Positions 1 through 8,266 of a stretch of 64,000 nucleotides of DNA are shown here, in pieces. A program made the position numbers and the translations under genes. Origin of the DNA: Streptomyces sp. NRRL F-2664 (GTDB lineage Bacteria; Actinomycetota; Actinomycetes; Streptomycetales; Streptomycetaceae); contig NZ_JOFX01000027.1 in NCBI RefSeq assembly GCF_000719345.1, positions 1 through 64,000 of the forward strand, in the 5' to 3' direction. The notes under the pieces are model-generated. The model did not search any database. It saw only the letters and a list, made by a program, of their open reading frames with translations, and was not told where the DNA came from. Position 1 is the first letter of the stretch; each line of letters starts with the position of its first letter.

Positions 1-289
1 CCCCCCTCCGCCCCGTCCCCGTACCGGCTCGCCCCGCCCACCGCACCGGCTGACCCCCGGGTCGTCCGATCGGCCGATGCGCATCGCCTCCGGCTCGGGA
101 ACCATCGGCCTGTGCGAGTGCCCGCGGCGCCGCCGGGCGGGGCGGATCCGGCCCCGCCGGCGTTCGAGGCACGGAGAGCTCGGGGTAGGGCCGGGGGCTA
201 GTGGCCCGGGTGCGGGCGCCCGCACCGGCGCCGCCCGCGAGGCTGCCGCAGCCCACAATGGACGCACGCCCCCGACCGAGGAGCACCCC
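1..289. other. Non-coding leader region before the first gene
   Basis: I see no convincing gene here. The segment holds one copy of a dispersed GC-rich palindromic element at about 146-200, with the core CCCCGCCGGCG followed by TTCGAGGC. A perfect 16-bp palindrome GTGCGGGCGCCCGCAC lies at 210-225. A Shine-Dalgarno-like GACCGAGGAGCA at 274-285 belongs to the kinase that starts at 290. An in-frame ATG at 77 would add 71 arginine- and proline-rich residues that look like translated intergenic DNA, so I did not use it. Confidence 0.6.
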
Positions 290-1513
290 GTGACCACCGC
301 ACCGCCGCGCGACGTGACCACCGCACCGCCGCGCGACGACACCCGAACCCTCGCGACGGTCGCCCACACCGCCTTCTTCCTGCTCCTCGGCGCCTCCGTG
401 GCCCGCTTCCTGCTCCGCCACCCCGGCGAACCCCGCACGCCGTGGGTCATCGCCCTCAGCATCACCCTGGCCCTGCTCTACGTACTGGGCCCCGTGCTCG
501 GCCCCGCCCGCGGCCCCGCGCCCGGCGCCACGGCCGCCACCGCCCCCACCCCCCGCCGCCTCCTCTGGCTCGGCCTGGTCGTCACCACCTGGGTGGTCCT
601 CGTCGTGCTCGCACCGAGCTTCGCCTGGTGCGCCGTACCCCTCTTCTTCACCGCCCTGCGCACCCTCCCCCCGCGCGCCGCCGTCGTCCTCGTGGCCCTC
701 CTCACAGCCTTCGTCGTGACCGCCCAGCTCCAGCTGTCCCGGTCCTTCGATCCCAACCTGCTCCTGGCCCCGCCCGCCGTCGCCGCCCTCGCCACGGCCG
801 TCTTCGTCCACATGGAACGGCAGGCCCGGGCCCAGCGCGCCCTGATCGACGACCTGATCCGCACCCGCCGGGAACTGGCCGCCACCGAGCGCCGCGAAGG
901 CACCCTCGCCGAACGCCAGCGGCTCTCCATGGAGATCCACGACACCCTCGCCCAGAACCTCTCCAGCCAGCAGATGCTGCTCCAGGCCGCCGACCGCACC
1001 TGGGACACCGACCCCGCCACCGCCCGAGCGCACGTACGCACCGCCACCGGCATCGCCGCACACGGCCTCGCCGAGGCCCGGCGGCTCGTCCACGACCTGG
1101 CCCCCTCCGAGCTCGCCGACGGCGCCGGCCTCGCCGACGCCCTGCGCTCCCTCGACGCCGGCCCCGGCATCGAGGTCCGCTTCCACCTCGAAGGCACCCC
1201 CGCCCCGCTCCCCGACCGCGTCCAGTCGGCCCTCCTGCGCATAGCCCAGGGCGCCCTCGCCAACGTCCGGGAGCACTCCGGCGCCCGTACGGCGGCGCTC
1301 ACCCTCAGCTTCCTCGGCGACCAGGTGGTCCTCGACGTCGCCGACGACGGGCACGGCTTCACCGCGCCCCGCACCGACGCCGACGGGCGCGGACACGGCC
1401 TGCCCGCGATGCGGGCCCGCGTCCGCCAGCTGGGCGGCACCCTGACCGTCGAATCCACGCCGGGTGAGGGCACCGTCCTCTCCGCGGCCGTCCCCCTGGA
1501 GCCCGCGCCATGA
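290..1513 (+). CDS. Two-component sensor histidine kinase (NarL/DesK type)
   Basis: The product (407 aa) is predicted to be an inner-membrane sensor kinase that phosphorylates the response regulator encoded next to it. Hydrophobic segments lie at about residues 22-42, 51-70, 91-120 and 128-172. A HisKA_3 dimerisation segment follows, with ERQRLSMEIHDTLAQ carrying the phospho-acceptor His217, and then a compact HATPase domain with the N box near REHSGA and a DDGHGF glycine box. GTG at 290 is chosen because it sits behind a GAGGAG ribosome site. The first 24 bases of the gene are duplicated exactly in tandem, so GTG at 314 is a second possible start. The gene overlaps the next one by 4 bases, which indicates coupled translation. 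The signal sensed is unknown. Confidence 0.9.
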   Translation: MTTAPPRDVTTAPPRDDTRTLATVAHTAFFLLLGASVARFLLRHPGEPRTPWVIALSITLALLYVLGPVLGPARGPAPGATAATAPTPRRLLWLGLVVTTWVVLVVLAPSFAWCAVPLFFTALRTLPPRAAVVLVALLTAFVVTAQLQLSRSFDPNLLLAPPAVAALATAVFVHMERQARAQRALIDDLIRTRRELAATERREGTLAERQRLSMEIHDTLAQNLSSQQMLLQAADRTWDTDPATARAHVRTATGIAAHGLAEARRLVHDLAPSELADGAGLADALRSLDAGPGIEVRFHLEGTPAPLPDRVQSALLRIAQGALANVREHSGARTAALTLSFLGDQVVLDVADDGHGFTAPRTDADGRGHGLPAMRARVRQLGGTLTVESTPGEGTVLSAAVPLEPAP

Positions 1514-2133
1514 CCACGATCCTGCTCTGCGACGACCACGTGGTGGTCCGTGCCGGCCTGCTGGCCCTCCTCGGCAGCGAGCCCGACATCGACGTCCTCG
1601 GCGAGGCGGGCAGCGGCGAGGAGGCGGTCGCGCTCGCCGCCAAGCTGCACCCCGACGTGGTCCTCATGGACCTCCAGCTCGGCGAGGGCATCGACGGAGT
1701 CGAAGCCACCCGCCGCATCACCGCCCTCCCCGAGCCCCCGCACGTCCTGGTCCTCACCACCTACGACACCGACGCGGACATCACCCGGGCCATCGGCGCC
1801 GGCGCCACCGGCTACCTCCTGAAGGCCGAACGCCCCGAAGAGCTCTTCGCCGCGATCCACTCGGCCGCCCAGGGCCGCACCACCCTCTCCGCGCCGGTCG
1901 CCAGCCGTGTGATGGCACACATGCGCGGCACCCGCCCCACCCTCACCGACCGCGAACTGGACATCCTCGGGCAGCTGGCCCGCGGCCTCGGCAACCGTGA
2001 CATCGCCCGCGCCCTGTTCATCAGCGAGGCCACGGTCAAGACGCACCTGGGCCGCATCTACGACAAGCTCGGCGTCGACACCCGCGCGGGCGCCGTCTCC
2101 GTCGCGAAGGAACAACGCCTCCTGCCGTCCTGA
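1510..2133 (+). CDS. LuxR/NarL-family response regulator
   Basis: This 207-aa DNA-binding regulator is the partner of the upstream kinase. The receiver domain (about 1-120) has the acidic pair DD at residues 8-9, the phospho-acceptor Asp54 in VVLMDLQ and the conserved Lys in GYLLKAE. A LuxR-type helix-turn-helix occupies about 140-200, with LTDRELDILGQLARG and the recognition segment ISEATVKTHLGRIYDKL. The ATG lies inside the kinase stop region, a 4-base overlap. Targets cannot be read from the sequence; autoregulation of the pair is possible. Family assignment is secure; the physiological role is unknown. Confidence 0.95.
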   Translation: MTTILLCDDHVVVRAGLLALLGSEPDIDVLGEAGSGEEAVALAAKLHPDVVLMDLQLGEGIDGVEATRRITALPEPPHVLVLTTYDTDADITRAIGAGATGYLLKAERPEELFAAIHSAAQGRTTLSAPVASRVMAHMRGTRPTLTDRELDILGQLARGLGNRDIARALFISEATVKTHLGRIYDKLGVDTRAGAVSVAKEQRLLPS

Positions 2134-2141
2134 CCGCCCGA

Positions 2142-2167
2142 CCCGCCGGAACCACCGGGCCGGCGGG
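2142..2167 (+). terminator. Candidate terminator hairpin after the two-component pair
   Basis: An 8-bp perfect GC stem (CCCGCCGG / CCGGCGGG) with a 10-nt loop begins 8 bases after the response-regulator stop. There is no U-tract, as is usual in Streptomyces. Confidence 0.45.
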
Positions 2168-2247
2168 ACGCCGGAGCCGCAGGGGCCGCAGGGCCGCCAC
2201 GGACACCGGAGTGGGGGCCGTCCGGGTCCCGTGACACCATCGGGTAC

Positions 2248-2751
2248 GTGCTCGACATCGGCTACTCCCTCTCCCGGCGCTTCCCCGACCCCCCGCAGAC
2301 CGACTACCGCTCCGCGGACGTCCACACGCTGCGCCACGACCTGTTCTGCGGAGACGTGTACCTCGCCGACACGAACTCCGACCGGGAAGTGTCCACAGCC
2401 TGGGGATGGGTGCCCGTACTGGACTTCGCCTGGGCCCTGTGCGACATCGTCGAGCAGCTCGACCAGGACCCGCGCGGCAGCCGATCCGCCAACCGCCAGT
2501 ACGCGGAACTGGACTTCACCGAGTCCACGGACCGCATGCTCTTCGAACGCCGCTTCGGCTGGGTCGACGTCGAGGCCGACTGGATGCCAGCCGAGGAGGC
2601 CCCGCTGACCTTCAGCCACCGGCTGCTGCGCCGCGAGGCCCGCGACTTCCTGCACGACCTGATCGCCGACCTGATCGACATGCACGACGGCCTCGCCGAC
2701 AACCCGGCCATCTGGACGCTCCAGGCCCGCTTCCCCCGCGTCCCGGCATAA
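2248..2751 (+). CDS. Conserved hypothetical protein
   Basis: This 167-aa acidic soluble protein has no signal peptide or membrane segment. I do not recognise a named domain. It is rich in Asp, Trp and Arg and has a long C-terminal helix-forming region (LRREARDFLHDLIADLID). Its size and character resemble the many short Streptomyces hypotheticals with immunity-like or SMI1-like folds, but no diagnostic motif is visible. The GTG start is the first in-frame start after the preceding terminator. No good ribosome site precedes it, so the start is uncertain. It stands alone and is convergent with the GH26-like gene. Confidence 0.7.
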   Translation: MLDIGYSLSRRFPDPPQTDYRSADVHTLRHDLFCGDVYLADTNSDREVSTAWGWVPVLDFAWALCDIVEQLDQDPRGSRSANRQYAELDFTESTDRMLFERRFGWVDVEADWMPAEEAPLTFSHRLLRREARDFLHDLIADLIDMHDGLADNPAIWTLQARFPRVPA

Positions 2752-2782
2752 CCGCAACCGCCGCCGGCCGGCCGGCCCTGGG

Positions 2783-3790
2783 TCAGAGCCGCCGGCCGGA
2801 CAGCACCTCCCGGAACACCTGCGCGGAGCGCGGGTTCTGCCCGCACTGCCACACGCCGTGCGGGCAGTAGTCGGTGATGCTGTGGTACAGCGGCTCGTGC
2901 TCGTCGAACCAGGCCAGCATGCCCCGCACGTACTCGGGATTGTCCCCGTGCCGGAACAGCCCCCACTCGGGGTACGAGACCCGCTTCCCGTGCGCCCGCG
3001 CGAAGTCGACCTGCTGCCGGAGCCCGTACGGCTGCGTGACCTGCTCCTCGAACGTGCGGCCCGGTTCCTGGTCGTAGGAGTCCATGCCGACGACGTCGAC
3101 CACGTCGTCACCGGGATAGCAGCTGGTCCAGGCGATCGCATCACCCCCGCGGTTGGGGGCGTAGTCGAACCGGAACCGCTGCCCCTCCACCGACCGCATG
3201 GCGGCCACGATGCGCCGCCAGTACGTCTTCCAGTTCGCGGGGTCGGGCCGGCAACGGTGGGTGTAGTTGAAACCGTTCATCTCCCAGCCGAGCACGATCA
3301 CCGTGTCCGGCACCCCGAGGTCGACCAGCCGCCGCGCCAGCCGCCGGAAGTGGTGGTCGTTCGCCCCCCGCGCGCCGGCGCGGATCAGCTCCGCCACCCG
3401 GCCGTCGGGGACACCGGCCTCGTTGCGCTCCTGCATGGGCACGTTCAGCACGAACAGCCGATCGGCCCGCTCCTTGCGCCATCGCGCCCAGCTGCGCAGG
3501 GATTCCGGGGCGCCCTCGATGTTCGCCCAGGTGTCACCCGGCAGATAGGTGTGCCCGGCACGCACCTCGGTACCGCCGAGCCAGCGCGAGAGCTCCGCCA
3601 TCCGCTCGACGCCGGGCGAGCCGTAGTGCAGGTAGGCACCGACGGCCGTTCCTGCAGCCTCGGCCCCCGCGCCGCCCCCCGCCCCCGCCCGCGGCGGCCG
3701 TGCATCGCCGGCGAAGCCCCCCACGACGAGCAGGGCGACGGCGACCGCACCACCGCAGGCCCCCGCCAGCCCCCGGAACCGATAGGACAT
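2783..3790 (-). CDS. Secreted glycoside hydrolase, family 26-like (beta-mannanase type)
   Basis: This is a 335-aa exported enzyme. An N-terminal hydrophobic segment (about 10-28) acts as signal peptide or anchor and is followed by a short Gly/Ala linker. The catalytic (beta/alpha)8 domain runs from about residue 48 to the end. Two glutamates sit where clan GH-A enzymes need them: Glu170 in VLGWEMNGFN (acid/base) and Glu275 in VSYPEWG (nucleophile). FRFDYAPNRGGD and a repeated aromatic pattern further support GH26. The substrate, mannan or a related beta-glycan, is inferred. ATG at 3790 is preceded by TGGAGGTGTC, an excellent ribosome site. The frame stays open upstream only because the neighbouring 51-bp repeats are multiples of three. 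Confidence 0.88.
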   Translation of the reverse strand: MSYRFRGLAGACGGAVAVALLVVGGFAGDARPPRAGAGGGAGAEAAGTAVGAYLHYGSPGVERMAELSRWLGGTEVRAGHTYLPGDTWANIEGAPESLRSWARWRKERADRLFVLNVPMQERNEAGVPDGRVAELIRAGARGANDHHFRRLARRLVDLGVPDTVIVLGWEMNGFNYTHRCRPDPANWKTYWRRIVAAMRSVEGQRFRFDYAPNRGGDAIAWTSCYPGDDVVDVVGMDSYDQEPGRTFEEQVTQPYGLRQQVDFARAHGKRVSYPEWGLFRHGDNPEYVRGMLAWFDEHEPLYHSITDYCPHGVWQCGQNPRSAQVFREVLSGRRL

Positions 3791-4278
3791 GACACCTCCA
3801 CAGGCCCGTGCACCGGTGTGTCTGCCAGCGACGTTAGACACCCACCCCCCACCCCGCCCGCCGACCCCTCGGCCATTCGCCACACCCCTACCCCGCCGCC
3901 CCCTCCAGCCCCGCCGACCGCCCTTCCAGCCCCGCCGGCGCTCGAGGCGCGGGGTCCGGGGCGGAGCCCCGATCTTCCAGCCCCGCCGGCGCTTGAGGCG
4001 CAGGGTCCGGGGCGGAGCCCCCATCTTTCAGCCCCGCCGGCGCTTGAGGCGCCGGGTCCGGGGCGGAGCCCCCATCTTTCAGCCCCGCCGGCGCTCGAGG
4101 CGCCGGGTCCGGGGCGGAGCCCCCATCTTTCAGCCCCGCCGGCGCTTGAGGCGCGGGGTCCGGGGCGGAGCCCCGATCCTGAAGCCCAGCCCACCCGCAG
4201 GCGCCCCCGGCACGCGGGCCCGGAGGCGCAGCCCCGGCACCCCTCCGGCCCCGCCGGCCTCGGAGGCGCGGCCCCCCG
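3791..4278. other. Intergenic region dominated by a tandem repeat array
   Basis: This 488-bp gap lies between the GH26-like hydrolase and the pentapeptide protein. The first 130 bases hold the hydrolase promoter and ribosome site. Most of the remainder is the 51-bp repeat array annotated separately. At 4178-4278 more degenerate relatives of the same element occur, with CCGGCCCCGCCGGCC near 4248. I see no gene of its own. Confidence 0.75.
3923..4177. repeat. Five tandem copies of a 51-bp GC-rich palindromic repeat
   Basis: Units begin at 3923, 3974, 4025, 4076 and 4127, exactly 51 bp apart and differing at only a few positions. Each unit contains CCCCGCCGGCGCTTGAGGCG, then GGTCCGGGGCGGAGCCCC. 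The ends can pair as CCCCGC/GCGGGG, and GGGGC-GGA-GCCCC forms an inner hairpin. Single diverged copies occur near 146, 5624 and 59080 in this window, always between genes. This fits a dispersed Streptomyces intergenic palindrome that has expanded locally. Because 51 is a multiple of 3, reading frames run through the array, but no protein is implied. Confidence 0.9.
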
Positions 4279-4956
4279 CTACGGAACCACCCGCACGCCC
4301 AGCCGCGCGGCAAACACCGGAGCCAAGTCGAACAGCTGCGCCGGACCGATCACCGCCCCGGCCATCGCCTCCACCCCGCGCGCAATCTCCAGCACCGAGG
4401 CCTCCCGCAGGTCCACGTCCGCCATCCGCACCCCGGAGAAGTCCACCCCCCGCAGCGCGCAGTCCCGGAACTCCACCCGCTCCAGCACCGCGCCCCCGAA
4501 GTCCGGCTCGACGAGCACGCACCCCTCGAAGACCACATCCCTGAGCCGTGCCTTCCGCAGGTTCAGGTAGTCGATCTTGCCGCCGCGCACCACCACCCGC
4601 TCCAGCCCGGCCCCGTGCAACTGCACCCCGCCCAGCCGGGCGTCCACCAGCTCCACGTCCCGCAGCGACGCCCCCGACAGGTCCGTCCCCACCCCGCGGA
4701 CCCCCTCCAGCACCGAATCCAGGATCCGCGCCTTCGCCAGCCCCGCCTCGTCCAGCGCGCAGCGCCGTACCGCACAGTCCATGAACCGGGCCCCGACCCC
4801 CTCCTGCCCCGCCAGGTCCAGATCCGCGAACTCCAACCCGTCGTAGTCGCCGTCCGCCTCCAGTTCCCGCCCCTCCCAGGCCGCCAGCTCCGGCAGCCGC
4901 ACCTCCGGCCGCCGTGCCGCCTTCACCGACTGCTGTCGCTGCCCGTTCCGCACCAT
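4279..4956 (-). CDS. Pentapeptide-repeat protein
   Basis: The 225-aa product consists mostly of degenerate A(D/N)LXX pentapeptides from about residue 40 to 195, for example ADLDLAGQEGV, TDLSGASLRDVEL and VDFSGVRMADVDLREAS. These predict a right-handed quadrilateral beta-helix. A short Arg/Gln-rich N-terminus and a hydrophobic C-terminal cap (about 196-225) flank the repeats. Pentapeptide proteins include DNA-mimic gyrase protectors (the MfpA/Qnr group), but many have no known function and nothing here fixes the role. The ATG start is preceded by a G-rich ribosome site. The gene stands alone, 84 bases from the next minus-strand gene. Confidence 0.88.
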   Translation of the reverse strand: MVRNGQRQQSVKAARRPEVRLPELAAWEGRELEADGDYDGLEFADLDLAGQEGVGARFMDCAVRRCALDEAGLAKARILDSVLEGVRGVGTDLSGASLRDVELVDARLGGVQLHGAGLERVVVRGGKIDYLNLRKARLRDVVFEGCVLVEPDFGGAVLERVEFRDCALRGVDFSGVRMADVDLREASVLEIARGVEAMAGAVIGPAQLFDLAPVFAARLGVRVVP

Positions 4957-5040
4957 CCCCCCATCGTGACCGACCGCACTGACAACAGCCCGCGCACCCG
5001 GCCTCGACCGGAGCCGAGGTCGGAGCCCGGCCCCACCCCC

Positions 5041-5526
5041 TCAGCCTCCGTTCCCAGCCGCGCCCAGGGCCGCCAGCGCGCCGTCCGTCAGCCGGTACAC
5101 CGACCACTCCTGCTGCGGGCGCGCGCCCAGGGCCTCGTAGAAGGCGATCGTCGGCGTGTTCCACTTCAGGACCGACCACTCCAGCCGCTCGTAGCCGCGC
5201 TCGACGCAGGTCCGCGCCAACTCCGCCAGCAGCGCCTTGCCGTAGCCGCCCCCGCGCACGCGCGGACGGACGTACAGGTCCTCCAGGTGGATCCCGTGCA
5301 CCCCGCGCCACGTCGAGAACGACAGGAACCACACCGCGAAACCGACGACCTCCCCGTCCGCGGTCTCCGCAACGTGCGCGAAGACCGCCGGCCGCTCCCC
5401 GAACAGCGCCTCCCGCAGCTGCTCTTCGGTGGCCCGCGCCTCGTGCGGCACCTTCTCGTACTCCGCGAGCTCGCGGATCATCGCGCAGACGACAGGAACA
5501 TCGGTGACTTCAGCCCTACGGATCAT
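5041..5526 (-). CDS. GNAT N-acetyltransferase (diamine/spermidine acetyltransferase-like)
   Basis: This is a 161-aa cytosolic GNAT enzyme. It starts MIRRAEVTDVPVV, a typical first strand and helix. It carries LEDLYVRPRVRGGGYGKALL, which holds the acetyl-CoA-binding V-x-x-x-x-R-G-x-G-x-(A/G) loop, and a C-terminal WNTPTIAFYEALGA segment characteristic of the SSAT/polyamine-type subgroup. It probably transfers acetyl from acetyl-CoA to a small amine; the substrate is inferred only. The start is the first ATG of a compact domain and the length is normal for the family. Confidence 0.88.
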   Translation of the reverse strand: MIRRAEVTDVPVVCAMIRELAEYEKVPHEARATEEQLREALFGERPAVFAHVAETADGEVVGFAVWFLSFSTWRGVHGIHLEDLYVRPRVRGGGYGKALLAELARTCVERGYERLEWSVLKWNTPTIAFYEALGARPQQEWSVYRLTDGALAALGAAGNGG

Positions 5527-5854
5527 CCGCGCAGCCTAGAAGGTCCCTCGCGACCGCCGACTGCTCCTCGTCCAGCCGCTGTTCACTTGTGGGACGTGGA
5601 GGACCGTCCGGACCCGCCACCACCCGGCCCCCGCCGGCGTCCGAGGCGCGGGTCCGGGCAGAGCCCGGCACACCCATCGCAGCGCAACCACCCCCGAGCC
5701 GCCCGCAGGGGAACGGCAGCGCCCGGGCAACCTCCACCGGAGCAGAACCCCGCCGAGCCACCCGCAGGGCAAGAGGCAGGGAGCCACCCATCCGGCCCCC
5801 CGGCACGACACCCCGTCCCTGGCACCCCGCGGAGCCCGGGTGTAGCAACTCCCC
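5527..5854. other. Divergent intergenic region with a dispersed palindrome copy
   Basis: This 328-bp gap separates divergently transcribed genes, so it must hold promoters for both. At about 5624-5671 it carries one copy of the same GC-rich element that forms the tandem array near 3.9-4.2 kb (CCCCCGCCGGCGTCCGAGGCG, then GGGTCCGGGCAGAGCCCGG). I see no small gene. Confidence 0.6.
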
Positions 5855-7243
5855 ATGACGATCAACGGCGGCATCTCCTTCTGGTACGCAACCGACCCCG
5901 GCCCCTCCGACACCCCCACCCCACCCCGCACGCCCCTCACCGCCTCCACCACCACGGACGTCGTCATCGTCGGCGGCGGCTACACCGGCCTGTGGACCGC
6001 CTACTACCTGAAGCAGGCCGCCCCCGACCTGCACGTCACCGTCCTGGAGCAGAAGTTCTGCGGCTACGGCGCCTCCGGCCGAAACGGCGGCTGGCTCTAC
6101 AACGGCATCGCCGGCCGCGACCGCTACGCCGCCCTCCACGGCCGGCCGGCCGCCGTACGCCTCCAGCGGGCCATGAACGACACCGTCACCGAGGTCGTCG
6201 ACGTCGCCGCCAAGGAGGGCATCGACGCCGACATCCACCGCGGCGGCGTCCTCGAAGTCGCCCGCACCCCCGCCCAGCTCGGCCGCCTCAAGGCCTTCCA
6301 CGCCGCCGAGCTCGCCTTCGGCGAGAGCGACCGCCGGCTGTACGACGCCGCCGCCACCCGCGCCCGCATCGACATCGCCGACGCCGTCGGCTCCGGCTGG
6401 AGCCCGCACGGCGCCCGCATCCACCCCCTCAAGCTGGTCAGGGGCCTGGCCGCCGCCTGCGAACGCCTCGGCGTGGTGATCCACGAATCGACCCCCGTCA
6501 CGGCGATCTCCCCGGGCAGGGCGGTCACCCCCTACGGCACCGTCCGCGCCCCGCACGTCCTGCGCTGCACGGAGGGCTTCACCGCCGCACTCAAGGGCCA
6601 GAAGCGGTCGTGGCTCCCCATGAACTCCTCGATGATCGCCACCGCCCCGCTGTCCGCCGACACCTGGGCACAGCTCGGCTGGTCGGGCCGGGAGGTCCTG
6701 GGCGACATGGCCCACGCGTACATGTACGCCCAGCGCACCGCCGACGACCGGATCGCGATCGGCGGAAGGGGGGTCCCGTACCGCTTCGGTTCGCGCACCG
6801 ACAACGACGGCCGCACCCAGCCCGCCACGGTGGCCTCCCTCCGCGACCTCCTCTTCTCCTTCTTCCCGGCCCTCACCGGTACGGAGATCACCCACGCCTG
6901 GTCGGGCGTCCTCGGCGTCCCCCGCGACTGGTGCGCGACCGTCACCCTGGACCGCACCACGGGCATCGGCTGGGCGGGCGGCTACGTGGGCTCCGGCGTG
7001 GCGACGTCGAACCTCGCCGCCCGCACCCTGCGCGACCTCGTCCTCGGCGAGCCCACGGAGCTGACGGCCCTGCCGTGGGTGAACCACCGCGTCCGCCGCT
7101 GGGAGCCGGAGCCCTTCCGCTGGCTCGGCGTACAGGCCCTCTACGCCGCCTACCGCGAGGCGGACCGCCGCGAGGCCGCCTCCCACACCCCGACGACGGC
7201 CCCCCTGGCCCGCCTGGCCGACCGCATCTCGGGCCGCCACTGA
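5855..7243 (+). CDS. FAD-dependent oxidoreductase (DAO / PuuB-like amine oxidase)
   Basis: This 462-aa flavoprotein belongs to the D-amino-acid-oxidase fold group. After a 33-residue lead, the dinucleotide-binding fold begins at VVIVGGGYTGLWTAYYL (Gly-x-Gly-x-x-Gly). The FAD-contact segment GYGASGRNGGWLYNG follows and is typical of gamma-glutamylputrescine oxidase-like enzymes. A C-terminal FAD segment reads GWAGGYVGSGVATSNLAAR. The likely reaction is oxidative deamination of an amine or amino acid. The nearby divergent polyamine-type acetyltransferase makes polyamine catabolism a reasonable guess, but it is not proven. A strong terminator hairpin follows. Confidence 0.88.
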   Translation: MTINGGISFWYATDPGPSDTPTPPRTPLTASTTTDVVIVGGGYTGLWTAYYLKQAAPDLHVTVLEQKFCGYGASGRNGGWLYNGIAGRDRYAALHGRPAAVRLQRAMNDTVTEVVDVAAKEGIDADIHRGGVLEVARTPAQLGRLKAFHAAELAFGESDRRLYDAAATRARIDIADAVGSGWSPHGARIHPLKLVRGLAAACERLGVVIHESTPVTAISPGRAVTPYGTVRAPHVLRCTEGFTAALKGQKRSWLPMNSSMIATAPLSADTWAQLGWSGREVLGDMAHAYMYAQRTADDRIAIGGRGVPYRFGSRTDNDGRTQPATVASLRDLLFSFFPALTGTEITHAWSGVLGVPRDWCATVTLDRTTGIGWAGGYVGSGVATSNLAARTLRDLVLGEPTELTALPWVNHRVRRWEPEPFRWLGVQALYAAYREADRREAASHTPTTAPLARLADRISGRH

Positions 7244-7270
7244 CCCGCCGACCACCCCGAAACGCCAAGA

Positions 7271-7293
7271 GGCCCCGGGCAGCGCCCGGGGCC
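7271..7293. terminator. Strong bidirectional terminator between oxidoreductase and tRNA-Thr
   Basis: A perfect 10-bp stem (GGCCCCGGGC / GCCCGGGGCC) with a 3-nt loop is followed by TTT. It lies between the stop of the plus-strand oxidoreductase and the 3' end of the minus-strand tRNA, so it can serve both. Confidence 0.85.
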
Positions 7294-7303
7294 TTTCGGC
7301 TGC

Positions 7304-7381
7304 TGGAGCCCCCTGTCGGATTCGAACCGACGACCTACGCATTACAAGTGCGTTGCTCTGGCCGGACTGAGCTAAGGAGGC
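7304..7381 (-). tRNA. tRNA-Thr (anticodon TGT)
   Basis: On the minus strand the gene reads GCCTCCT as the 5' acceptor strand, paired with AGGGGGC. This is followed by discriminator U and an encoded CCA. The anticodon stem is ACGCA/TGCGT with loop CTTGTAA, giving anticodon TGT (decodes ACA). The T arm has the TTCGAAT loop. The acceptor stem is 7 bp with one G-U pair. Confidence 0.95.
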
Positions 7382-7456
7382 ACGACACGCCCGCCGTGTA
7401 CTGCGAGCGAAGCCGCCATCACTCTACACAGCGCTCGAATCCCCGGGCCATCACAT

Positions 7457-8164
7457 TCACCGGCCCCCCGGGGCCCCCGCCCCCGGGTACCCCGTCGCCG
7501 CCAGGGCTTTCGCGACGGCGGCGGGGGCGGTTCGCGGGTGCAGTGCCTCGACCACGTCGTCCGTGACGGGGCGCAGGGCGAAGACGTGCCGGATCGCGTC
7601 CAGGTCCAGTGGGCGCCCGTGGAAGCGCTCGGCGAAGTCGCGGTAGGCCTCCGGCGTGCCGGCGGCCAGGACGCGGAAGAGGTGGCCGGTGCCGTCGCCG
7701 TCGTACTCCGAGGGGTACTCCACCGGCCCGGCCCGCCAGGCGGTGTCGTGCGCCTCCCGCCAGAAGACGACCGTGGCCACCTGCACCCCGTCGTCGCAGA
7801 AGGCCGGCTCGTCGAGCAGCGGCCGGAACACCTCCGGGAGGGTGTCCACCAGGCCGGGCCACAGGGCCATGTCCTCGTTCGTGTAGGGGCTCATGGACGA
7901 TTCGTGGTCGAAGCCGCGGCCGAAGACCCCGTCGGGGGTGAAGAGGATCGTGTACTCGTCGCCCGAGCCGTTGTGCATCAGCCCGGCCTCGGTCCCCGGA
8001 CCCCATGCCGGGTCGTAGTCGAAGGAGCGTGTGCCCGGGCCGCCGATCAGGGCGTCGAGGGCTGCGAGGGCCCTGCAGCGGTCGCGCAGGACGGGGACGT
8101 CCGGCAGGACGGCGATCAGCTCGTGGACGGTGAGGGGGTGCTGTGCTGCGGTCATGAGGGCCAT
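7457..8164 (-). CDS. Conserved hypothetical protein
   Basis: This acidic soluble protein is 235 aa from the ATG at 8164. An in-frame TTG at 8194 would add ten residues but has no ribosome site. It has no signal peptide. The first 45 residues look helical (LTVHELIAVLPDVPVLRDRC). The centre has aromatic- and acid-rich strands (SFDYDPAWGPGTEAGLMHNGSG; EYTILFTPDGVFGRGFDHESS). The C-terminal third (residues about 195-235) is Ala/Pro-rich. I recognise no named domain. It is a single gene, divergent from msiK. Confidence 0.7.
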   Translation of the reverse strand: MALMTAAQHPLTVHELIAVLPDVPVLRDRCRALAALDALIGGPGTRSFDYDPAWGPGTEAGLMHNGSGDEYTILFTPDGVFGRGFDHESSMSPYTNEDMALWPGLVDTLPEVFRPLLDEPAFCDDGVQVATVVFWREAHDTAWRAGPVEYPSEYDGDGTGHLFRVLAAGTPEAYRDFAERFHGRPLDLDAIRHVFALRPVTDDVVEALHPRTAPAAVAKALAATGYPGAGAPGGR

Positions 8165-8266
8165 CGAAGCAGTCGGGTCCGACAGATCGCACAAAGTTCG
8201 ACGTCACGGTCGGGCGGTGCTGACAGGACGCGGAACGGCAGGTAGCGTCGGGCGGAGTCCGCTTTC

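Noticed and set aside
478..3144. 888-codon open frame on the minus strand across the two-component pair
   Set aside because: It is antisense to three well-supported genes, its composition is Arg/Ser/Gly-rich nonsense, and it arises from GC-rich codon phase.
3923..4177. CRISPR array
   Set aside because: The repeats are directly abutting 51-bp units with no unique spacers, and no cas genes are nearby.
2858..4570. Long plus-strand open frame through the GH26-like gene and repeat array
   Set aside because: Its apparent repeats come from the 51-bp DNA array being a multiple of three. It is antisense to a good hydrolase gene.
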